NCBI GenBank assembly: GCA_012729575.1
Contig: JAAYCW010000034.1
Coordinates: 1 to 48,554, forward strand
Source of the DNA: Actinomycetota bacterium
Lineage (GTDB): Bacteria > Actinomycetota > Thermoleophilia > RBG-16-64-13
DNA length: 48,554 nt
Reading direction: 5' to 3'
A program made the translations under genes and the position numbers. Shown piece by piece: positions 26,159 to 34,264 of this stretch (its first letter is position 1; each line of letters opens with the position of its first letter). The notes beneath the pieces are model-generated. The model was given only the letters and a program-made list of their open reading frames with translations. It searched no databases and was not told where the DNA came from.

Positions 26159-26932
26159 CTAGTCCGCATTCTTCTTGGCAAGTTTCTCTTTGGATGGAGC
26201 GTAGACGGAGCTCAGATGCTGGATGTGGCTGCCGGTCTGCGCTTCGATAGGCGCCTTGTTGGACGGCGCGCCTCCCAGCTTGTAGTCGATGTAGTAGACG
26301 GAGGGCTCTGTGCCGTATTCGTCGTGGAGTACAAACCCGTTCTTCTCCCGGATCAGCTTGGAAACGTTGCTATTCGGATCGTCCAGATCGCCGAAGGTCA
26401 GAGCCCGGGCCTGGCAGATGTTCACACAAGCGGGGGTGGCTTCACGGTCGATTCCCGGTTTCAGTCCTTTGGCCAACCCGGCGTCAATGCGCTCCATGCA
26501 GAAGTTGCATTTCTCCGTGGTGCCTACCTGATGAGGGTAGATCTGCTTTCCCTTCTTCTCGAACCCGGTCTTGGCGTGCTCGGGGAAGTAATTGGGGTTG
26601 CGCTTGCGCGATAGATAGGTGCGGTTCTGATACGGGCAGGCGATGACGCAGTACCGGCAGCCGAAGCATTTGTTTGAGTCGATGGCTACGATGCCGTCCT
26701 CACGTTTGTATGAAGCCTCGGTAGGGCAGACCTCGACGCAAGGCGCCTCTTTGCACTGGTTGCAGCGGACCGGGTACGTGGAAACGTCGACGCTGAAGCC
26801 GTCATCGGTTTCAAGAGCTATCAGCCGCGGCCAGGTCATGCGCAACGGGAGGAAGTGCTCGATCCGGCACGCGGCGATACACCCGTGGCATCGGGTGCAC
26901 TTCGCAAGGTTGATGACCATACCCCATCTCAT
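26159..26932 (-). CDS. Four-cluster ferredoxin subunit (DmsB/PsrB type)
   Basis: This 257-residue electron-transfer subunit has four ferredoxin motifs: CTRCHGCIAAC, CNQCKEAPCVEVCP, CFGCRYCVIACP and CNFCMER with its distal CVNIC. That gives up to four [4Fe-4S] clusters joining the molybdoenzyme to the NrfD subunit. There is no signal peptide. It is the first gene of the operon; its promoter region contains the 42-bp dyad at 27067-27108 that recurs upstream of the transhydroxylase genes. Confidence 0.9.
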   Translation of the reverse strand: MRWGMVINLAKCTRCHGCIAACRIEHFLPLRMTWPRLIALETDDGFSVDVSTYPVRCNQCKEAPCVEVCPTEASYKREDGIVAIDSNKCFGCRYCVIACPYQNRTYLSRKRNPNYFPEHAKTGFEKKGKQIYPHQVGTTEKCNFCMERIDAGLAKGLKPGIDREATPACVNICQARALTFGDLDDPNSNVSKLIREKNGFVLHDEYGTEPSVYYIDYKLGGAPSNKAPIEAQTGSHIQHLSSVYAPSKEKLAKKNAD

Positions 26933-27066
26933 GAGTCAGTACTCCCTTCGTTGCAGCCAGACCGTTCACGTGCTGTCATCAGACACCCCCTTTGCTTATG
27001 CCGGTGTCCAGCGCCAAACACCACAGGCGATTCGCTACGCCGGCGCCGACCAAGACGGACGATGGT

Positions 27067-27108
27067 TACGATATCTCAATATTGTTGAGTAATATGGCCG
27101 ATATCGTA
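27067..27108 (-). promoter_or_regulatory. 42-bp dyad element, copy A
   Basis: Inverted arms TACGATATC (27067-27075) and GATATCGTA (27100-27108) are perfect 9-bp complements. A 47-bp stretch including it matches about 37 of 47 positions of the reverse complement of copy B at 40811-40852. Both copies point the same way toward a molybdoenzyme operon. This is probably an operator or activator site. The rest of 26933-27267, about 335 nt, holds no gene I can support; it has one weak 7-bp hairpin at 27192-27212. Confidence 0.65.
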
Positions 27109-27267
27109 GACTAGGAATGGGCGATTTGCAAGGTAAAAGTGCTGCGTGGCGACTGTGGTCCGAGCCTCACGGGCGGCGCGGGCTTCTTGGGCGCCACCCC
27201 TTTGCGGTGGCGGTCGTCGGGCGTAGACTTCGTATATGAGCAAATCACCGGAGATAGGTATAAAACG

Positions 27268-27531
27268 GTGACAGCTGAAGCGGATACCATCTCAGTCAGC
27301 GTCCAGTTCCATCCTCTTTTGCGTGCGTACTTGCCGCGCCCGGACGACAAGGGTCCCCGCACTGTGTCTGCCCCGGTGAACACGACCATCGGTGAGATAG
27401 TGCGCCTCTTCTGGGGGCTTCCCTCTGATATCCAGGTATTTGCGGTAGTCAATGGCCGATCGAGGACTCTCTCGACCGTGCTGAATGACGGCGACACGGT
27501 GAGCGTCTTCCTGGCCGTGGCCGGCGGGTAG
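27268..27531 (+). CDS. MoaD/ThiS-like sulfur carrier
   Basis: This 87-residue ubiquitin-fold protein ends in the diagnostic Gly-Gly (VFLAVAGG), whose C-terminus is thiocarboxylated to deliver sulfur to molybdopterin. The pattern TIGEIVRLFWGLP and LNDGDTVSVFL fits MoaD. GTG 27268 is chosen because it gives family length; GGAG lies 16 nt upstream, which is far. MoaD-like genes are often found with AOR genes, and the window has AOR and three molybdopterin complexes. No MoaE, MoaA or other cofactor genes are present here. Confidence 0.75.
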   Translation: MTAEADTISVSVQFHPLLRAYLPRPDDKGPRTVSAPVNTTIGEIVRLFWGLPSDIQVFAVVNGRSRTLSTVLNDGDTVSVFLAVAGG

Positions 27532-27599
27532 CCACTGATCTCAGGTCGGCGAATTGCGTCGCCGGAGGGCCTAACTGTGAAATCCCTAGTCTATATCGC

Positions 27600-27613
27600 G
27601 GTATACTGATACC
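27600..27613. promoter_or_regulatory. Palindrome upstream of the hydroxyacid dehydrogenase operon
   Basis: GGTAT-ACTG-ATACC is a perfect 14-bp inverted repeat centred 57 nt before the GTG start at 27664, next to a CCTAGTCTA stretch (27585-27593) that also borders copy A of the 42-bp dyad. It contains TATACT (27602-27607), a possible -10, so binding there would block transcription. The binding protein is unknown; the operon encodes an IclR regulator. Confidence 0.4.
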
Positions 27614-27663
27614 AGCAACAACCCCCAAATGCCTCCGGAACAACTAGCGTAGGGAGCAGGCGC

Positions 27664-28623
27664 GTGGAACTAGATGACGTCAAGAAAGTAGCGATCTATG
27701 GTGCGGGCACCATGGGGCCCGGCTTGGCCCAAGTGTTTGCCTCTGCCGGATATGACGTGACCATGTATTCGCGCAAGCAGGAGACTCTTGAGAAGGCCAT
27801 GAGGGTCACGAAGGCAAATCTGGACACTTTTGTCGAACAAGGGTTGACCTCCAAAGATGCAGTTCCCACTATCCTCGCGCGCATCAAGACTACCCAGTCG
27901 GTCGAAGAAGCGGCGGTAGACGCCGACTTCGTCATCGAGACCATCGCAGAGAAGTTGGATGCCAAGAACGCGCTGTACGTAGAACTCGATCGCCTCCTAC
28001 CCGAAGAGACCATCATCACCAGTAACACCTCTTACCTCAACATCTATGAAGTGATGCCGGCGGCAAGGCTTCCGTATACGGTTATCGCCCACTGGTTCGC
28101 CCCCCCGCACATCGTCCCGTTGGTCGAGGTGGTCAAGGGCCCGGAGACCGCTCAGAAGACCGTAGATCTGATCGTGGAACTCCTCAAGACAGTGGAAAGA
28201 GTGCCTACCGTACTAGAGAAGTTCGTGCCCGGGTTCTGCATAAATCGTTTCCTGCGGATCATCGGTCGCGAGATCTTCTTCCTGCTAGATAACGGCTATA
28301 TGACCGCTGAGCAGCTCGACCTGGCCGTCAAGGCCAGCATCATCCCTCGGGCGATGGTCCTGGGCTTCGTCCAACGGTATGACTTCACCGGCATCGATCT
28401 GAGCTATGGCAACCTGCAGAACCCCAACTTCATCGAGCCGCCCATCGACAACAATCCCCGCAGCCTTGCGGAACTGATGGAGAAGGGTGAACTTGGAGTC
28501 AAGAGCGGCAAGGGCTTCTTCGACTACAGTGACCGGCCCCTGGAGCAGGTCTTGAAGGAACGCGATGCCGCTCTCATCAGAGTGTTCGAGGACGTCAAGG
28601 ACCTCATCTACAAGCGCATATAG
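27664..28623 (+). CDS. 3-hydroxyacyl-CoA-dehydrogenase-family hydroxyacid dehydrogenase
   Basis: This 319-residue NAD-dependent enzyme has an N-terminal Rossmann site (VAIYGAGTMGPGLAQ), the catalytic serine-asparagine segment SNTSYLN and the catalytic His in HWFAPPHIVPLVEVVKG. The usual CoA-enzyme reading is HFFNP...; the form here is closer to lambda-crystallin/L-gulonate and carnitine dehydrogenases, which act on free beta-hydroxy acids. GTG 27664 follows GGGAGCAGG. It is 28 nt ahead of a beta-keto acid cleavage enzyme, a pairing seen in carnitine degradation and in the published phloroglucinol pathway, where (S)-3-hydroxy-5-oxohexanoate is oxidised before cleavage. The latter is favoured by context. 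Confidence 0.85.
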   Translation: MELDDVKKVAIYGAGTMGPGLAQVFASAGYDVTMYSRKQETLEKAMRVTKANLDTFVEQGLTSKDAVPTILARIKTTQSVEEAAVDADFVIETIAEKLDAKNALYVELDRLLPEETIITSNTSYLNIYEVMPAARLPYTVIAHWFAPPHIVPLVEVVKGPETAQKTVDLIVELLKTVERVPTVLEKFVPGFCINRFLRIIGREIFFLLDNGYMTAEQLDLAVKASIIPRAMVLGFVQRYDFTGIDLSYGNLQNPNFIEPPIDNNPRSLAELMEKGELGVKSGKGFFDYSDRPLEQVLKERDAALIRVFEDVKDLIYKRI

Positions 28624-28651
28624 TGGGTAGAGACAGAACAGGAGCAAGATC

Positions 28652-29506
28652 ATGAAGCTACCAGCCGGCAAGGTGATCGTGACGGCGGCGCTCGACGGAG
28701 CGATGGTCACGAAAGAGATGAATCCCAACGTGCCGGAGCAGCCGGACGAACTCGCCCAGGCGGCGCTCGACTGCTACAACGCGGGGGCTGCCATCGTACA
28801 TATCCACGCGCGTGACGAGCAGGGCAAGCCGACCGGGACCAAGGAGAAGTTCGAAGAGATCCTGGCTGCTGTTCGTGGCAAGTGCAAAGACATCATCATC
28901 CAGTTCTCAACGGGCGGCGGAGCCAATCTCACCATCGAGGAGCGGGTCCGGTGCTTGGACGCCCTCCCCGAATCCGCCTCTTTGAACATGGGCACCCTTA
29001 TGCGCCAGACCGGGCCCTACGCCGGCCAGCCTTTTGCAAACCTGACCAAGGACATTGAAGCCTGGGCAACCAAGATGAGGGAACTCGGCATCAAGCCTGA
29101 GATGGAGTGCTACTCACAGAGCATGTACCGGGATGTCAACAACCTGATCAAGAAGAATCTGATCAATCCTCCGTACTACGTCAACATCGTACTGGGGATG
29201 CAGTACCAGGGCGCTATGGAGGCTACACCCGAAGCGCTGAACTCCATGATCGAGTTTCTTCCGCAGGAGTGCTACTTCAACTGTTGCGCTACTGCTGCCG
29301 CACAGTTGCCCATCACGACAATGTCGATGATCAGGGGCGGCGCGATCCGCGTCGGGCTGGAGGACAACATCTATTACTCTCGAGGCGTCTTGGCCGAGAG
29401 CAACGCACAGTTGGTGGAGCGTTCGGTGCGCATCGCCCGCGAACTCAATATCGAGCCGGTCTCTCCCGACGAAGCCCGGGAGATCCTGGGCATAGACAAA
29501 CGCTGA
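28652..29506 (+). CDS. Beta-keto acid cleavage enzyme (BKACE, DUF849)
   Basis: BKACE enzymes condense a beta-keto acid with acetyl-CoA and split it into acetoacetate and a new CoA ester, or the reverse split. This 284-residue TIM-barrel protein has the zinc motif HIHARD, the third zinc ligand Glu in GGAIRVGLEDNIYY and conserved FSTGGGA. ATG follows AGGAGC. Together with the preceding dehydrogenase it forms an oxidise-then-cleave module. Candidates for the substrate are 3,5-dioxohexanoate (triacetate) from phloroglucinol, which fits the neighbouring transhydroxylases, or 3-dehydrocarnitine. Family assignment is firm, substrate inferred. Confidence 0.9.
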   Translation: MKLPAGKVIVTAALDGAMVTKEMNPNVPEQPDELAQAALDCYNAGAAIVHIHARDEQGKPTGTKEKFEEILAAVRGKCKDIIIQFSTGGGANLTIEERVRCLDALPESASLNMGTLMRQTGPYAGQPFANLTKDIEAWATKMRELGIKPEMECYSQSMYRDVNNLIKKNLINPPYYVNIVLGMQYQGAMEATPEALNSMIEFLPQECYFNCCATAAAQLPITTMSMIRGGAIRVGLEDNIYYSRGVLAESNAQLVERSVRIARELNIEPVSPDEAREILGIDKR

Positions 29507-29570
29507 GACCCCGGCTCACACACGCAGGCCGATGGGGAGCTTTGGACCGCGAAAGGATGGTGGCTGGATC

Positions 29571-30344
29571 ATGGATGACCTGTTCTCCCTGAAGGGTAAG
29601 AACACCGTGGTGGTGGGCGGAGCCGGTGGCATCGGCCGGGGCCTCGCGAAGGGGTTCGTACAGTATGGGGCCCAGGTGGCCATCGCCGATATCAACGAAG
29701 CTTCGCTGGAGACAGCTGCGCAGGAGATCGAGGAGGCCACCGGCCAGAAGGTCTTGACCTATACGGTCGACACCGGAGAAGAGGGCAACGTGCAGGACCT
29801 GGTGGCGAGGGCTGTCGCCGACTTGGGCCGCGTTCACGTGCTCGTCAACGCGCAGGGTTTCAACACCAAGGCCCCGGCGACGGAGTTCCCGCTGGCCGAC
29901 TGGGACAAGTTGTTCAATGTGAACGTCCGTGGCGTCATGCTTTGCTGCAAGCATTTCGCGGCGCACATGGCCGAGCAGGGGGGCGGTAAGATCATCAACC
30001 TGTCCTCCATCCGAGGCGCACGTGCAGCTCTGGGCGGCAATCTGGCATATTGCGCCAGCAAGGGTGCCGTGAACATGATCACGAAGCAGCTGGCGGTTGA
30101 ACTGGCTTCCCGGAAAGTCTTGGTCAACGCCATCGCTCCGATCATCACTATCACCCCCATGACTGAGGAGCGGGTTAGGCGGGAGGCCGACCGGTATGAG
30201 AAGATGTTGGTCAACGTTCCCATGGGACGCATGGGTACCGTGGCCGATCTCGTGGGGCCGGCAGTTTTTCTGGCCTCACCGGCTGCCGACTTCGTGACCG
30301 GGACGATTCTCTACCCCGACGGCGGTACCATGTCATTCGTGTAG
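29571..30344 (+). CDS. SDR-family oxidoreductase 1
   Basis: This 257-residue short-chain dehydrogenase has the nucleotide motif GGAGGIGRG, NAQG in place of NNAG, and the catalytic Ser-Tyr-Lys set (LSS, then YCASK). The start MDDLFSLKGKN resembles gluconate 5-dehydrogenase-type SDRs. ATG 29571 follows an AAAGGATGG stretch; upstream in-frame residues overlap the end of the BKACE gene region. It is in the same operon as the dehydrogenase/BKACE pair. It may be a ketone/ring reductase such as phloroglucinol reductase, which is an SDR in known anaerobes, or a dehydrogenase for an intermediate. Confidence 0.85.
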   Translation: MDDLFSLKGKNTVVVGGAGGIGRGLAKGFVQYGAQVAIADINEASLETAAQEIEEATGQKVLTYTVDTGEEGNVQDLVARAVADLGRVHVLVNAQGFNTKAPATEFPLADWDKLFNVNVRGVMLCCKHFAAHMAEQGGGKIINLSSIRGARAALGGNLAYCASKGAVNMITKQLAVELASRKVLVNAIAPIITITPMTEERVRREADRYEKMLVNVPMGRMGTVADLVGPAVFLASPAADFVTGTILYPDGGTMSFV

Positions 30345-30375
30345 TTGCGGAACGCCCCCGGGGGTGGGGTTGATT

Positions 30376-31194
30376 ATGGCTGAACCAGCGGAGACGAAGG
30401 AAGGCGTGAAGTCCGCGAACGGTGGAGACGGCGCATTCATGGTGCGGGCGCTGGCGAAGGGCCTCACCATCCTGGGTCTCTTCGATGCCGAGAATCGCGA
30501 ATGGACGCTGGACGAGATCGCCAAGGCAACGGGTCTCCCCAGAATGACCGCCTACCGGATGATCCGGACCATGGAATCCGCACGGTATCTAGTGCGGGAT
30601 CCGGTCACCAATCGCTATCATTTGGGACCCGCTCTGCTTGCGACTATGTATCTGTCCGGGGGCTACTCCGAGCTCGCCGGGATAGTCCGCCCCTATCTGG
30701 TGGATCTTGCCGACACCACCGGAGAGGCCGCGACCTTGGCCATAGAGTACGATGGGGTGGCGGTAAGCGTAGACATGGTGGACACCCCTCGTCCTCTCAG
30801 GCGGGAAGTGGCTCTTGGCCGTATCATCGGTGACACCGCCAGCGCGAACGGCAAGATTTTTGCCGCCTTCAAGACCGGTGAGGAGAGGGAAGAGATCCTT
30901 TCCGCACCCCATCCGCAACTCACAGAACACACCATAACCGACCCAAAGGCGCTCGCGGAAGAGTTGGACCGCGTGGTGCGCGATGAAGTGGCTTTCGATA
31001 TCGAGGAGCGAAACATCGGCACGTGTGCCGTAGCGGCTCCGGTGCGCGATCAGGTGGGCAAGGTCATAGCCGCGCTTTGTGTGATCGTGCCCACCGGGCG
31101 TTTCGGCTCTGAGGAGAGAGTGGCGTATGCGGAGGCCGTCAAGGCTTCAGCCGCCTCTCTCTCCGCGTTTCTGGGGTATTCCAAGCGGGACTGA
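30376..31194 (+). CDS. IclR-family regulator 1
   Basis: This ~272-residue IclR regulator has an N-terminal winged helix ([23 protein letters not shown]) and a C-terminal effector domain with the family pattern GKIFAAF and [21 protein letters not shown]. IclR proteins often control aromatic catabolism and bind its intermediates. ATG 30376 follows GGGGTGGGG and is preferred over GTG 30364. It lies inside the operon between an SDR and alanine dehydrogenase genes. It is clearly paralogous to the regulator at 39939-40742, so one duplication may have given each half of the island its own control. Confidence 0.9.
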   Translation: MAEPAETKEGVKSANGGDGAFMVRALAKGLTILGLFDAENREWTLDEIAKATGLPRMTAYRMIRTMESARYLVRDPVTNRYHLGPALLATMYLSGGYSELAGIVRPYLVDLADTTGEAATLAIEYDGVAVSVDMVDTPRPLRREVALGRIIGDTASANGKIFAAFKTGEEREEILSAPHPQLTEHTITDPKALAEELDRVVRDEVAFDIEERNIGTCAVAAPVRDQVGKVIAALCVIVPTGRFGSEERVAYAEAVKASAASLSAFLGYSKRD

Positions 31195-31271
31195 CGGCCT
31201 TGTGCCCGTAGGCCCCGGAGACCCCTCGGCCCTCGCATCTGTCCCGCAGCTCGTTAGAACAGGAGAACGTG

Positions 31272-32387
31272 ATGATCGTCGGTGTGCCGAGGGAGATCAA
31301 GACCCACGAGTATCGGGTGGCCATCGTGCCGGCCGGCGTGCAGAGCCTGGTGGCCGATGGACACACCGTGCTGGTGGAGCGGTCCGCCGGCGAAGGGTCG
31401 GGCATCTCCGACGCGGAATTCACGAAGGCCGGTGCCCAGATACGGCCGGGGGCGGAGGACCTTTTCGCTGAAGCGGATATGATCGTCAAAGTGAAGGAGC
31501 CTTTGGAGCAGGAGTATCCACTCCTTCGTGAGGGCCAGATACTCTTCACCTACCTGCATCTTGCTCCCAACCAGGCTCTTACGGCTGCGCTTCTCGAACA
31601 GGGGATCGTCGGCATAGCATATGAGACGGTGCAGGTCGAGAACGGGTCGCTTCCGCTGCTCATCCCTATGAGTGAAGTGGCCGGCAGGTTGTCCATACAG
31701 GTGGGAGCTCACTACCTGGAGAAGGCGAACGGCGGCTCGGGGGTGCTTCTTGCCGGTGTCCCGGGTACTCCGTCGGCTCAGGTGACCATTCTGGGGGGAG
31801 GCGTCGTGGGTACCAACGCTGCCAAGATCGCTCTTGGCATGGGCGCCAACGTCACCATTCTCGACGTGAATATGGATCGGCTCCGTTACTTGGCCGACTT
31901 CCTACCGGGCCGGCTCACCGTGCTCGCCTCCAACGATTACAACGTGAAGCGGGCGGTAATTGAGGCCGACCTGGTGGTGGGTGCTCTTCTTGTCGCGGGA
32001 ACGAAGACGAAGAAGGTCGTGACCCGGGAAATGATGGCCAACATGCGGGACGGCTCCGTGGTTATGGATGTCGCCATCGATCAGGGCGGCTGTGTGGAGG
32101 GGGCGGTTCCAACCACCCTAGACGACCCGGTTTACAGCCTTGAAGGAGTGAACTTGTGCTGTGTGTCCAATTTGCCCGCGACTGTTTCGCGCACCTCCAC
32201 CTTTGCTCTTACCAACGCCACCTTCCCCTATGTCTCCAGGTTGGCCAACCTGGGCTATAAGGAAGCCATGGCGTCCGATCCGGCTCTGTTTAAGGGGCTG
32301 AATGTCTACCGGGGAAAGCTGGTCTGCCGGGCGGTGGCTGAGGGAGTGGGGATAGCCTACACGACCTGCACCGTCGCCGACCTCTAG
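31272..32387 (+). CDS. ald: Alanine dehydrogenase
   Basis: This 371-residue enzyme reversibly converts pyruvate, ammonium and NADH to L-alanine. The N-terminal signature [16 protein letters not shown], the catalytic Lys in VKVKEPL and His in [10 protein letters not shown], and the NAD site [12 protein letters not shown] are all present, and the length is exactly typical. ATG 31272 is preferred over GTG 31269 because AGGAG at 31261-31265 is then 6 nt away. Its presence in an operon otherwise of aromatic/keto-acid genes is unexpected. It may dispose of reducing power as alanine during fermentation. Confidence 0.92.
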   Translation: MIVGVPREIKTHEYRVAIVPAGVQSLVADGHTVLVERSAGEGSGISDAEFTKAGAQIRPGAEDLFAEADMIVKVKEPLEQEYPLLREGQILFTYLHLAPNQALTAALLEQGIVGIAYETVQVENGSLPLLIPMSEVAGRLSIQVGAHYLEKANGGSGVLLAGVPGTPSAQVTILGGGVVGTNAAKIALGMGANVTILDVNMDRLRYLADFLPGRLTVLASNDYNVKRAVIEADLVVGALLVAGTKTKKVVTREMMANMRDGSVVMDVAIDQGGCVEGAVPTTLDDPVYSLEGVNLCCVSNLPATVSRTSTFALTNATFPYVSRLANLGYKEAMASDPALFKGLNVYRGKLVCRAVAEGVGIAYTTCTVADL

Positions 32388-32439
32388 GGCCCCCATGGGT
32401 GCGGGCCGCTACCGGCGAAGGACGGAAAGGGACGCTTGA

Positions 32440-33366
32440 GTGTCGATCAAGTACAGGATCTTTCTCCACAGCTACCTTGGCTTCAATAGCAATTCCACCC
32501 TTTTCTACGGGGAGCGGGATGCCATTCTGATCGACACATCCCAGCTGCTGAGCGATGCCCACAGGATGGTCGCCGAGATGATCCCGCTGAGGAAGAACCT
32601 GACACACATATATGTGTCGCACTTCCACCCTGACCACCACTTCGGACTCGCGGTTCTCACTGCGGCTTTTCCGCGGGCGAAGGTCGTGGCTCTGCCGAGT
32701 GTGGTCAAAGACGTGGTCTTCACCTCCAGTGACAAGGTGGACATGTGGGCCATCGATCGCTTCGGTCCTGATATACCGGATAGGACCACTATCCCCAGGC
32801 CAATGCAGGAGCCCCGTCTTGAGCTGGAGGGACACGAGTTGCTGTTCTCCGACGGATGGGAAGGCGACAGCGTGAACAACTCCGTCGTCTGGGTGCCCTC
32901 GATCGGTGTCGTTTGTGCAACCGATGTGGCTTTTCACGACTGCAACTTGTGGCCTATCGAGAGCAACGTTGAGCGGCGGATCAGATGGCGCAAGGACATT
33001 AGGAGACTCATGGACTTCGATCCGCGCATCGTCATCCCCGGCCATCATGACGAGGCGAAGCTGGCGGTGCTCGAGGAGGTGCAAGAAGACCCCTCCCGCT
33101 CCTACACAGACTGTGTTGATTGGTCGGTCGAGTATCTCGACGTTTATGAGGATGCTTACAACCACGCGAAAGACGGTGCCGATCTGGTCGATCGGATGAA
33201 CAAGTACTACGGTGACGTCAAGGCGGAGGACTTCGCTCTCCACTGGCAGGCGAGGCTCTTGTTCCCACGTAGTTGCCCGGATTGGTTCACCCCTTTGCCG
33301 GGCGAGCCCGGTAGAATCTTCCTAAACCCAGCCGGCGGATACGACGGTGATCCGCCCAGAGAATAG
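32440..33366 (+). CDS. Metallo-beta-lactamase-fold hydrolase
   Basis: This 308-residue protein has the dinuclear-metal motif H61-x-H63-x-D65-H66 (SHFHPDHH), a later metal Asp in CATDVAFHD and His in IPGHHDEAK. The C-terminal 80 residues carry extra helices beyond the basic fold. No signal peptide, so cytoplasmic. The GTG start at 32440 follows an AAAGGGAC site. It sits in the same operon as a BKACE, a hydroxyacid dehydrogenase and SDRs; a hydrolase that opens a cyclic 1,3-diketone would fit that set. The fold is certain, the substrate inferred from context alone. A lactonase or thioesterase are alternatives. Confidence 0.85.
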   Translation: MSIKYRIFLHSYLGFNSNSTLFYGERDAILIDTSQLLSDAHRMVAEMIPLRKNLTHIYVSHFHPDHHFGLAVLTAAFPRAKVVALPSVVKDVVFTSSDKVDMWAIDRFGPDIPDRTTIPRPMQEPRLELEGHELLFSDGWEGDSVNNSVVWVPSIGVVCATDVAFHDCNLWPIESNVERRIRWRKDIRRLMDFDPRIVIPGHHDEAKLAVLEEVQEDPSRSYTDCVDWSVEYLDVYEDAYNHAKDGADLVDRMNKYYGDVKAEDFALHWQARLLFPRSCPDWFTPLPGEPGRIFLNPAGGYDGDPPRE

Positions 33367-33377
33367 GGGGCTTGAAC

Positions 33378-34193
33378 ATGCAGCTCGAAGGCAAGGTAGC
33401 GCTTATCACAGGTGGTGGGACGGGCATCGGTGCCGCGGTCACCGAACGGTTCGTGGCCGAAGGTGCGAAGGTGTGCATCACCGGCCGGCGGCGGGAGAAG
33501 CTGGAGGAGGTCCAGAAGTCACTGCCGGCCGGTAGCGTGAGCTTGTTTGCCGGAGATGTCTCCGGAGAGGGGAACGCGCCGCGGATGGTAGATACCGCTC
33601 TCAAGTTCACAGGGAAGCTGGACATTCTGGTCAACAACGCAGCAATCGAGATCAACAAACCCGTTGTCGACATGGATCCGGCCGACTGGCGTCAGATGCT
33701 CGAGGTGAATCTGACCGGACCTTTCCTGATGATGCAGGCGGTCATCCCCCGAATGATTGAAGGAGGCGGTGGGTCGATAATTAACGTGTCCTCCCTGGCA
33801 GGGGTAGTAGCAGTGCCCGGCGGGCCGGCCTACTGTACGACCAAAGCCGGTCTGATCCACTTCAGCAAGCAGGTAGCGCTGGACTACGGCAAGCAGAACG
33901 TCCGCTGCAACGCGGTGTGTCCGGGTCCCGTGCGCACGAGCATGCTCGAGTCGAACTTCAAGCCGATGGCCGAGGTGCTTCGGACCGACATGGACGGCGT
34001 CTTCGAGAAGATGGGCACCCATGTACCCATCGGATATGCCGCTAGGCCTGCCGATGTGACCGGCTTGTTTGTGTTCCTGGCGAGCGACGATTCGAAGTTC
34101 ATGACGGGCTCGACCCTTCTCATCGACGGCGGTGTTCACTTTGTCGATTCGTTCGCGGCCGCCATCGGTCAGTACGGTGCCAGTTGGGCGTAG
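33378..34193 (+). CDS. SDR-family oxidoreductase 2
   Basis: This 271-residue short-chain dehydrogenase has GGGTGIGAA, NNAA, and the active-site set NVSS...YCTTK. The Arg residues after strand 2 (TGRRREKLEE) suggest NADP(H) preference. ATG 33378 follows a GGGGG site 7 nt away, so it is preferred over TTG 33372. It is the last gene of the plus-strand operon, 11 nt after the metallo-hydrolase gene, and converges with AOR. NADPH-dependent reduction of a polyhydroxy ring, as in phloroglucinol reductase, is a plausible role, shared as a candidate with the SDR at 29571. Confidence 0.85.
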   Translation: MQLEGKVALITGGGTGIGAAVTERFVAEGAKVCITGRRREKLEEVQKSLPAGSVSLFAGDVSGEGNAPRMVDTALKFTGKLDILVNNAAIEINKPVVDMDPADWRQMLEVNLTGPFLMMQAVIPRMIEGGGGSIINVSSLAGVVAVPGGPAYCTTKAGLIHFSKQVALDYGKQNVRCNAVCPGPVRTSMLESNFKPMAEVLRTDMDGVFEKMGTHVPIGYAARPADVTGLFVFLASDDSKFMTGSTLLIDGGVHFVDSFAAAIGQYGASWA

Positions 34194-34264
34194 GCCGCGG
34201 CCGACAGACGGACGACAGCATCGCTTCCGTATCCGCTGTCTCCGGGTGACCGGCAGGTCGGGCT

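Noticed and set aside
27664-29506. Carnitine degradation module
   Set aside because: Carnitine dehydrogenase plus BKACE is a known pair, but no betaine/carnitine transporter, thioesterase or methyltransferase is near, while ring enzymes are. Kept as an alternative, not the main call.
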